DNA of 10,388 nucleotides, from assembly GCA_035529405.1 (NCBI GenBank), contig DATKWV010000054.1:1-10388 (forward strand). The letters are read 5' to 3'. This document shows, piece after piece, positions 1-5,018 of the stretch. This DNA comes from DATKWV01 sp035529405. Lineage in GTDB: Bacteria; Planctomycetota; Phycisphaerae; Sedimentisphaerales; Anaerobacaceae. The notes beneath the pieces are model-generated. The model was given only the letters and a program-made list of their open reading frames with translations, did not search any database and was not told where the DNA came from. Position numbers and translations under genes: made by a program. Within the stretch, counting starts at the first letter, position 1. Each line of letters starts with the position of its first letter.

Positions 1-367
1 CACGCTGAGTGTACCTTTGAACTCCTCCGTTACCTTTTAGGAGGAGACCGCCCCAGTCAAACTACCCACCAAGCACTGTCCCACGCCCGGATTCACGGGT
101 CGCGGTTAGGTGACTAACATAGCAAGGGTGGTATTTCAAGGGTGGCTCCACGTCCCCCGAAAGGGACACTTCATAGCCTCCCACCTATCCTACGCAAGAT
201 ATGCCAGGCATCAATACCAGGCTACAGTAAAGGTTCACGGGGTCTTTCCGTCTTGCCGCGGGTATGTGGTATCTTCACCACAAATACAATTTCACCGAGT
301 CCGTCCTTGAGACAGTGCTCCAGTCGTTACGCCGTTCATGCACGTCGGAACTTACCCGACAAGGAAC

Positions 368-411
<44 letters not shown>

Positions 412-430
412 GGCTTCAGTTATGAGCTTC

Positions 431-620
431 TCCCGCACCTGCTTTGAACAGCAAGAATCTCGAAATCCCAATGTCAAAATACGAAACAAATTCAAAATCC
501 CAATTCTCAAATGTTCAAAACGTGTTGTTTTGGTCATTTGTACTTCTATCATTCGTATTTGTTTCGGATTTCGGATTTCGATATTCGAATGTTAACTTTG
601 CTGCGCAAAGTAGGTGCGGA
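431..620 (-). other. Intervening sequence in 23S rRNA helix 68
   Basis: Between two conserved domain IV blocks (ending near 430 and resuming near 630), E. coli has about 20 nt at the tip region of H68; here there are about 200. The insertion is bounded by an inverted repeat, 433-446 pairing with 606-619 (13 of 14 pairs). A second stem inside it, 449-454 with 598-603, is separated by a 2-nt internal loop. It would extend H68 into a long stem, the layout of 23S intervening sequences that are often cut out by RNase III, leaving fragmented rRNA. H68 is not one of the commonly cited IVS sites (H25, H45). Whether it is excised or stays in the ribosome cannot be told from DNA. Confidence 0.85.
455..597. 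repeat. A/T-rich palindromic repeat inside the H68 insertion
   Basis: This core is far more A/T-rich than the rRNA around it and folds on itself. Stems are 460-468 with 573-581, 482-491 with 557-566, and 508-513 with 535-540 plus 516-521 with 527-532. It carries repeated CGAAATCC/GGATTTCG words. Sequences of this style, often translated into spurious peptides rich in F, R, N and S, are familiar to me as interspersed repeats in environmental genomes of the PVC group and candidate phyla; that is recollection, not a search. It probably represents a small palindromic element that landed in, or makes up, the intervening sequence. No protein is likely. Confidence 0.7.
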
Positions 621-856
621 ATGACCCTTCCCCTTAACCTTCCGGCACCGAGCAGGCGTCATTCTCTATACATCCACTTTACGTGTTAGCAGAGAACTGT
701 GTTTTTGGTAAACAGTCGCCAGAGCCACTTCACTGCGCCCTCAGCACACATCTAATCGAAACTAAATGTGCCTGGAGGGACCCCTTATCGCGAACTTACG
801 GGGTCAATTTGCCGAGTTCCTTAAGGACGGTTCTCTCGAGCGCCTTAGGATTTTCT

Positions 857-887
<31 letters not shown>

Positions 888-1193
888 TATGCACCGTTGT
901 CCTGTTTGAGGTTTTTCTTGGCAGCAACGCCAGCTGCTCGGGCATCATAAATCGGCCCTTGCGGTCCTTTGGCATCTTTATGTCGGCGGATTTGCCTGCC
1001 GACGACGCCGCGGGCACGATAGCCACGACTAATCAGCTTCCAGCCTTTGCTGCTGCGTTACCCCCACAGTCCAAGCCTTCGATACATAGTGCAGGAATAT
1101 TAACCTGCTGTCCATCGTCTACGCCTTTCGACCTCGACTAAGGCACCGACTAACCCTGGGCGGATTTACCTTCCCCAGGAAACCTTAGGCTTT

Positions 1194-1239
<46 letters not shown>

Positions 1240-1309
1240 AATCACTTGCTGCCGCTCCACCGCTCGTTACCGTACGGCTTCAGCGCTGGCAGCAACGCTC
1301 TCCTACCCC

Positions 1310-1409
1310 CCGCACCTATTCTGAGAATGTACGCTTTGGCCAATCCCAAAACTGTCTGGTCCAACATGTCGTCACAGACCAGAAACATACAAACTCAAAA
1401 TAGGTGCGG
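1310..1409 (-). other. Intervening sequence in 23S rRNA helix 45
   Basis: Between conserved domain II/III blocks, E. coli H45 has about 20 nt; here there are about 100. The insertion is closed by a perfect 11-bp inverted repeat (1310-1320 with 1399-1409) and contains an inner 7-bp stem (1355-1361 with 1377-1383). H45 (around E. coli position 1170) is one of the two classical sites of 23S intervening sequences described in enteric bacteria, and the size and stem layout fit. Such insertions are usually removed by RNase III without religation. Its terminal stem is nearly the same as that of the H68 insertion. Confidence 0.85.
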
Positions 1410-1646
1410 AGCCGCAGCTTCGGTGTACTGCTTATTCCCGTTCATTATCGGCGCCAAACTGCTCGACCAGTAAGCTATTACGCACTTTTTAAATGGTGGC
1501 TGCTTCTAAGCCAACATCCTGGGTGTCACGGCAATTCGACTTCCTTAAGAACTTAGCAGAACTTCGGGACCTTAGCTGGCGATGCGGGTTGTTTCCCTCT
1601 TGACTATGAAGGTTATCCCCCACAGTCTGACTCCCGAGATAATCAC

Positions 1647-1664
1647 GGCCCCGTTTCCGGGGCC
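1647..1664 (-). other. Extra GC hairpin with GAAA tetraloop in 23S domain II
   Basis: A seven-pair GC stem (1647-1653 with 1658-1664) is absent from the corresponding E. coli stretch. In the rRNA sense its loop reads GAAA, a GNRA tetraloop, so it is likely a stable folded expansion segment rather than an excised insertion. On the plus strand it is followed directly by five Ts (1665-1669) and so has the form of an intrinsic terminator for antisense transcription. Confidence 0.6.
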
Positions 1665-1798
1665 TTTTTACGGTATTCGGAGTTTGGTTGGGGCAGGTAG
1701 ACTGGTAGTCCCCTATCCCCATTCAGTAGCTCTACCCCCGTAAAGTAGTTACTCGAGGCTAGCCCAAAAGCTATTTCGGAGAGAACGAGATATCTCCA

Positions 1799-1829
<31 letters not shown>

Positions 1830-2670
1830 CTCATCCCCTAACTTTTCAACGTTAGTGAGTTCGGTCCTCCAGAGATTTTTACATCTCCTTCAACCTGGCC
1901 ATGGGTAGATCACCTGGTTTCGCGTCTACAGCCTACGACTAAATCGCCCTATTCAGACTCGCTTTCGCTACGGCTACCCCCCTTAAGGGGTTAACCTTGC
2001 CGCAGACCGTAACTCGCCGGCTCATTATGCGAAAGGCACGCAGTCAGGCATCCAGAGTCCGAAGACTCAGTATAGCCCTTCCACGGCTTGTAGGTGTATG
2101 GTTTCAGGTACTTTTAACTCCCCTAATAGGGGTACTTTTCATCGTTCGCTCGCGCTACTTTTCACTATCGGTCGTCGAGTAGTACTTAGCCTTGGAGGGT
2201 GGACCCCCCAGCTTCACACGGAGTTCCACGAGCTCCGTGCTACTCTGGAACGCTGACAATAACGGAGAACATTCGCTTTCGCTTACAGGACTATCACCTT
2301 CTATGGTCGGTCTTTCCAGACCGTTCGACTGGCGATGTTTTTGTAACTCCTTATCAGCGTCCGCAACCCCGAAAAGCAAGCTTTCCGGTTTGGGCTTATC
2401 CGCTTTCGCTCGCCGCTACTGACGGAGTCTCGGTTGATTTCCTTTCCCGCAGATACTAAGATGTTTCAGTTCCCTGCGTTCGCTTCGCATGGCCTATGCA
2501 TTCAGCCATGGATGACGGAATCCGGTTGCCCGGTTCCGCCGGGTTTCCCCATTCGGAGATCCCGGGATTAACGGTTGCTAGACACCTGCCCCGGGCTTAT
2601 CGCAGCCAGCCACGTCCTTCATCGCCTCTCGACGCCTAGACATCCCCCATACACCCTTAGTAACTTGACC

Positions 2671-2863
2671 ATATCAATCCAGGATTGAATTGACAGGACA
2701 ATTATCCTAAGTTATCGCTCATATCGGCGAAAAAATTTTTCGTTACAACGAAAAACCTTCCCACGCATCTGCATATTAACTTTTAAAAGAACGAAATCGT
2801 ATCGTGACTTGTCGCCCGTGTCCCGTATAAGGAGTTACGAGCTTGCGGTCACGGTCCACACAA
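2671..2863 (-). other. tRNA-Ala to 23S internal transcribed spacer
   Basis: This non-coding spacer holds several structural signals. A boxA-like GTTCTTTTAAAA lies on the minus strand at 2781-2792, where NusB/S10-dependent antitermination sites are usual in rRNA spacers. An A/T hairpin (2736-2743 with 2748-2755) and a GC-containing inverted repeat (2803-2808 with 2848-2853) are present. Directly before the 23S 5' end there is a tight inverted repeat, TCAATCC/GGATTGA at 2673-2687. These may be processing stems. No gene is seen. Confidence 0.6.
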
Positions 2864-2936
2864 TGGAGACGACCGGGGTCGAACCGGCAACCTCCGGCTT
2901 GCAAAGCCGGCGCTCTCCCAGTTGAGCTACGTCCCC
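2864..2936 (-). tRNA. tRNA-Ala (anticodon TGC)
   Basis: Read on the minus strand, this is a complete 73-nt cloverleaf. It has a GGGGACG acceptor strand paired with CGTCTCC, a GCTC...GAGC D arm, an anticodon arm with TGC in the CTTTGCAAG context, and a T loop GGTTCGACC. The discriminator base is A and CCA is not encoded. Together with tRNA-Ile it forms the pair normally found in the 16S-23S spacer of bacterial rRNA operons, and it is expected to be cut from the same precursor as the 23S. Confidence 0.97.
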
Positions 2937-2945
2937 AGGCCCTTT

Positions 2946-2991
2946 CAATTGATTATTGATTATTTACTATTGACTATTGCCAATAGTAAAT
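2946..2991. repeat. A/T-rich repeat with hairpin between the two tRNAs
   Basis: The 15-nt word CAATTGATTATTGAT at 2946-2960 recurs exactly at 3076-3090 on the other side of tRNA-Ile. It is followed by a hairpin whose arms TTTACTATTG and CAATAGTAAA (about 2963-2972 and 2981-2990) are perfect complements. GGCCC just outside this block (about 2938-2942) can also pair with the 3' acceptor strand of tRNA-Ile. This looks like a non-coding interspersed repeat that came to separate the tRNAs. Any processing role is unproven. Confidence 0.6.
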
Positions 2992-2996
2992 TTCAA

Positions 2997-3157
<161 letters not shown>

Positions 3158-3187
3158 TGGTTATAACCATAAACTTAATAAAGAGCA
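3158..3187 (-). promoter_or_regulatory. boxA-like antitermination site, overlapping a possible promoter
   Basis: On the minus strand, 3187-3176 reads TGCTCTTTATTA, sharing its first nine bases with the E. coli rRNA boxA (TGCTCTTTA). It lies about 105 nt before tRNA-Ile and directly after a terminator hairpin. The same bases can also be read as a weak promoter, TTGCTC, 17 bp, TATAAC (the -10 lies inside the palindrome GGTTATAACC at 3159-3168). I favour boxA because of the rRNA context, but the two readings cannot be separated from sequence. Confidence 0.55.
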
Positions 3188-3189
3188 AT

Positions 3190-3221
3190 AAAAAAAGCCG
3201 CTGCTCAAACTGCCAGCGGCT
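3190..3221 (-). terminator. Strong intrinsic terminator ahead of the tRNA/23S unit
   Basis: The stem AGCCGCTG/CAGCGGCT (3196-3203 with 3214-3221, eight perfect pairs, 10-nt loop) is followed in the minus-strand direction by seven uninterrupted Ts (3196-3190). This is a textbook rho-independent terminator. It sits between the best promoter of the region (3343-3371) and the tRNA-Ile gene, so it either ends a separate short RNA or acts as an attenuator that boxA-type antitermination must overcome. Confidence 0.8.
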
Positions 3222-3336
3222 CTGATAGGCCTTGCGAGCATTCAAACAGCTTAAGTAAAAAAGCGCCAACCTGTTACAATTTTCTTCAAAATCCTCAGTT
3301 AATCCTTCCCGGCAGCGCTATAAAAGCGCCAGCCGA
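3190..3336 (-). ncRNA. Candidate small RNA or attenuated rRNA leader, about 147 nt
   Basis: A promoter (-10 at 3343-3348) and the intrinsic terminator at 3190-3221 delimit a transcript of about 147 nt without a convincing ORF. Near its 5' end it can form a hairpin (about 3307-3332) between GGCTGGCGCT and AGCGCTGCC. Farther on, AACAG/CTGTT arms can pair. I checked by eye for features of 6S RNA, SRP RNA, tmRNA and RNase P RNA and recognised none. It may be a free-standing sRNA, or the leader of the tRNA-Ile/tRNA-Ala/23S operon. Confidence 0.45.
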
Positions 3337-3342
3337 AATACC

Positions 3343-3371
3343 AGTTTATTATGGTATCGGCATACAGTCAA
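3343..3371 (-). promoter_or_regulatory. Probable rRNA-type promoter with A/T-tract UP element
   Basis: On the minus strand: TTGACT (3371-3366), 17 bp, TAAACT (3348-3343). Directly upstream (about 3372-3410) lie several A and T tracts, which resembles the UP elements of strong rRNA promoters that bind the RNA polymerase alpha subunits. Start of transcription is expected near 3336. The -35 is near consensus and the -10 is only fair (4 of 6). Confidence 0.55.
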
Positions 3372-3410
3372 GGTTTTTTCAAAAAATTTCTGAATTTTTC
3401 TTTTACCAAA

Positions 3411-3670
3411 GGATTTACGCTGATTTCGAGCAAAAGTTCAGGCAAAAGACAGGTAAGGTCATAACAGGGCAGCGGGGCGGGGCGTTTTTGGCTTATACGG
3501 ATGTAAGTCGAGCATTCCAAGCACGTTACGGGGCAATCGGCTGGGTGCGGGAAGAATACGGAATGCAGAGGACAGAATCGAGCCCCGTTGCTGGCCGCTC
3601 GTGAATGAAATCGGAAGACGGAAAACGACGGATTCGGGCCATCGGCGCGGATTTATTGAGTAGTCGCTAT
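3411..3670. other. Stretch without a recognised gene
   Basis: This lies between the rRNA-type promoter and the small minus-strand ORF. A GTG-initiated frame exists on the minus strand (3719-3459), but its product has no recognisable domain and its composition (many P, R and S) is that of non-coding sequence. The words GGAAGACGGAAA and AATCGGAAGAC near 3608-3625 recur near 4222-4240, so a short interspersed repeat is present. I see no other structure. Confidence 0.5.
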
Positions 3671-3718
3671 TTATTGTTTCGCCGGCAGGATTTTGCGCAA
3701 GAGCTCCAGCATCCGGCA

Positions 3719-3835
3719 CTACCAGCCGTGGAGGGTCTGCAGTTGGTCTATGAGCTGTGCAGGGTCGAGCATATATTGCGGTTTTGGCTTTTTGGGCCTG
3801 CCTGCAGAAGAACTCCTGGCTTTGCGTTCGGCCAT
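3719..3835 (-). CDS. Small basic protein of 38 aa, with an in-frame amber before a further 15 codons
   Basis: The ATG at 3835-3833 is preceded on the minus strand by AAGGAATAAAG, a fair ribosome binding site. The product begins MAERKARSSSAGRPKKPKP: a basic, proline- and lysine-rich N-terminus followed by a helical stretch, MLDPAQLIDQLQTLHGW. It stops at TAG (3721-3719). The same frame then continues without another stop for 15 codons (CRMLELLRKILPAKQ) to TAA at 3673-3671, and that tail is a good amphipathic helix. The intact ancestor may have had 53 or 54 residues. It lies 27 bp after the HTH gene on the same strand and is probably co-transcribed with it. Family not recognised. Confidence 0.45.
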   Translation of the reverse strand: MAERKARSSSAGRPKKPKPQYMLDPAQLIDQLQTLHGW

Positions 3836-3862
3836 ATTCTTTATTCCTTAAAGCAACAGTAC

Positions 3863-4129
3863 TTACCGCCTGGAAGGCCGGCGGCGGGTTTTAGGGCGTT
3901 CCGGCGCAGGTACGGCGTTTTTAAGGACAGGCCAGGTTTTCGGAATCGGAATCCTGTGCGCCGCCATAAACTGGGCAAGTTCGGCTATGGGGATACGGCG
4001 GTCCCTGCTGCCGGGGATGCGGTAGCCGGTAAGAAGGCCCTTGTCGAACCACTGCGAAACGGTGCGCGGTGCGACATTGCAGATATTGGCCACATCGCCT
4101 GTTGTCAAAACGTTATTTCCCTTTGTCAT
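3863..4129 (-). CDS. Small MerR/excisionase-like helix-turn-helix protein, 88 aa
   Basis: Predicted DNA-binding protein. Residues 7-55 form a winged helix-turn-helix of the excisionase/BldC (HTH_17, MerR-like) type: VLTTGDVANICNVAPRTVSQ is the helix-turn-helix, followed by the WFDKGLLTGYRIPGSRDRRIP wing typical of this family, then ELAQFMAAHRIPIP. The last 20 or so residues are a basic, proline-rich tail ending TRRRPSRR. I recall this HTH in planctomycete and deltaproteobacterial regulators, sometimes fused to a receiver domain, which is absent here. I chose the ATG at 4129-4127 because TGGAGG lies 11-12 nt upstream; an in-frame ATG at 4177 would add 16 residues encoded by a tandem repeat. 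That repeat lies just upstream and may be its own operator. A 38-codon ORF follows on the same strand. Confidence 0.8.
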   Translation of the reverse strand: MTKGNNVLTTGDVANICNVAPRTVSQWFDKGLLTGYRIPGSRDRRIPIAELAQFMAAHRIPIPKTWPVLKNAVPAPERPKTRRRPSRR

Positions 4130-4140
4130 AAGTGCTAAAA

Positions 4141-4196
4141 CCTCCAAACGAGAGTATGTTGTTCGTAACCCTCCCAAGGAGAGTACGTTGTTCGTA
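4141..4196. repeat. Two tandem 29-bp repeats upstream of the HTH gene
   Basis: 4141-4167 and 4170-4196 match at 24 of 27 positions with a 29-bp period. The best-conserved core, GAGAGTA(T/C)GTTGTTCGTA, occurs at 4150-4167 and 4179-4196 with one mismatch. The proximal copy includes the ribosome binding site of the HTH gene. A further GTTCGT...ACGAAC inverted pair follows near 4190-4220. About three helical turns between copies, placed immediately before a DNA-binding protein gene, suggests an operator for autoregulation. Confidence 0.65.
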
Positions 4197-4547
4197 GTTC
4201 ATTATTCGCAGATAACGAACTGAAGACGGAAATCGGAAGACCCTTCGACTCTCTCGATAGTGCTCAGGGCAGGTATGCTCAGGGCAGGCACAAGACCGAA
4301 TACAAATCTCATTGATTCAGTTTTTGGCCAGTTTTCTCTCCATTGGATTGGATATTAAGGGATACTCTATGGGAATGCAAGAAAAAAAAGAAAAATTTTA
4401 GACAGGATAACAGGATTGACAGGAATTTAACCTGAGAGAACGCTCGTCACGGCGGAGCGTGCTCGTCGCGATGCGCCGCAGCGGGCCGCAGCCGGGCAGA
4501 GGACCCTTCGAGTATGCTCCCTACTTCGCCAAGCCTTCGCAGGGCCG

Positions 4548-4634
4548 GCAGGACAGGGTGGACGAGTCTGACGGATAAGACAGAGGAAAGAATGGACAAG
4601 TCGGACCAGCCGGACAGGTCAGACAAGGCGGACA
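4548..4634. repeat. Degenerate short tandem repeat (theme GGACAAGTCNGAC)
   Basis: Successive 8-10 nt words such as GGACAAGTC, GGACCAGCC, GGACAGGTC, AGACAAGGC and GGACATT follow one another with little else between them, after a related GGACAGGGTGGACGAGTCTGAC start. The period is irregular at about 9 nt. I read it as non-coding, slippage-prone DNA. Confidence 0.6.
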
Positions 4635-4689
4635 TTAAAAAATGAAACTTTTGACGCAGAAGATTTTATGGCGGGCAGGACGTGGGATT

Positions 4690-4720
4690 TGAGATTGCCG
4701 CGGGTGGCCCCGGCAATGAG
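4690..4720. repeat. REP-like palindrome, copy 1
   Basis: ATTGCCG (4694-4700) pairs with CGGCAAT (4711-4717) around a GGG/CCC centre. The left end TGAGATTGCCGCG is identical to that of the element at 9493-9505, and both end GGCAATGA. A decayed third copy lies at about 4803-4835. Short palindromes with GAGATTGC...GCAATGACA ends are, from memory, widespread interspersed repeats in environmental bacteria. Confidence 0.6.
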
Positions 4721-4747
4721 AAAGCCCGCCATCAAGATGGCGGGGCT
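4721..4747 (-). terminator. Possible terminator hairpin downstream of pyrG
   Basis: The stem 4723-4732 with 4737-4747 (ten pairs, one bulged G, loop CAAG) is followed on the minus strand by TTTCTC, a poor U-tract. It is the first such hairpin met after the pyrG stop on that strand, about 270 bp away. It could instead be part of the adjacent REP-like repeat. Confidence 0.35.
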
Positions 4748-4803
4748 AAATATGTTTGGATTGCGTATCAGGCCTGCCCTGAGCGAAGGCGAACGGGTGC
4801 GGA

Positions 4804-5007
4804 ATGACAGGGACGAGGTTGCCGCGGGCGGCGGCTGAATGCGTGGGACGTACCGAGCAACGCGAAGATTTGCAGGATATATTATCGCAGTTAGTGGGAG
4901 GTTTTAGGGAAGAAAGCAGGAAACTGCGTGAGGAAAATGCCGGGCTGAAAAGACAAATAGAAGAACTGAAAAGGCAGGCGGTGGGACAAAGCCAGGGCGG
5001 TTATTGA
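4804..5007 (+). CDS. Small coiled-coil protein, up to 67 aa
   Basis: This plus-strand ORF converges on pyrG (11 bp between stops). Residues about 22-60 (DLQDILSQLVGGFREESRKL and EENAGLKRQIEELKRQ) form a heptad-patterned coiled coil rich in E, K, L and R, with codon use that looks coding. The first 13 or so residues (MTGTRLPRAAAEC) are encoded by a decayed copy of the GAGATTGCCGCG...GGCAATG repeat, so this N-terminus is suspect. A GTG at 4843 would give a 54-aa protein, and neither start has a clear Shine-Dalgarno. It may be a young or truncated gene. The family is not recognised; oligomerisation through the coiled coil is the only function the sequence suggests. Confidence 0.45.
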   Translation: MTGTRLPRAAAECVGRTEQREDLQDILSQLVGGFREESRKLREENAGLKRQIEELKRQAVGQSQGGY

Positions 5008-5018
5008 ATAAACGGCAG

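Larger units (their letters stand above)
4200..4800. other. Repeat-rich non-coding intergenic region
   Basis: There is no credible gene here. The region is a patchwork of repeats. TGCTCAGGGCAGG occurs twice in tandem (4261-4273, 4276-4288), and GCTCAGGGCAGGC (4277-4289) has a perfect inverted copy at 4772-4784, so a 13-bp inverted repeat brackets about 500 bp. Around 4396-4430 there are ACAGGAT/GACAGGA words. From about 4548 to 4634 there is a degenerate short repeat with the theme GGACAAGTCNGAC. At 4690-4720 there is a GAGATTGCCGCG...CGGCAATGA palindrome. The minus-strand frame at 4635-4447 only translates the repeat. Confidence 0.65.

Noticed and set aside
890..1030. Possible third insertion in 23S.
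   Set aside because: When compared with E. coli this stretch has about the same length and similar helix boundaries, so it is ordinary divergence.
3190..3336. Candidate RNA as 6S, SRP or RNase P RNA.
   Set aside because: None of the signature motifs of those RNAs could be found by eye.
3459..3719. An 86-codon minus-strand ORF starting GTG, overlapping the amber stop of the small ORF (TAGTG).
   Set aside because: The overlap looks like translational coupling, but the product has no recognisable features and the same bases are better read in the frame that continues the upstream small protein.
3719..3721. In-frame TAG as pyrrolysine or a reassigned codon.
   Set aside because: The large clear genes here end in normal stops, and no suppressor tRNA or pyrrolysine gene is visible; a simple nonsense mutation or true stop is likelier.
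3605..4138. A 177-codon plus-strand ORF.
   Set aside because: It is antisense to the HTH gene and the 38-codon ORF, which have recognisable or plausible products and ribosome binding sites; its own translation has no domain and odd composition.
4447..4635. A 62-codon minus-strand ORF (MSALSDLSGWSDLSILSSVL...).
   Set aside because: It merely translates the degenerate GGACAAGTC-type repeat.
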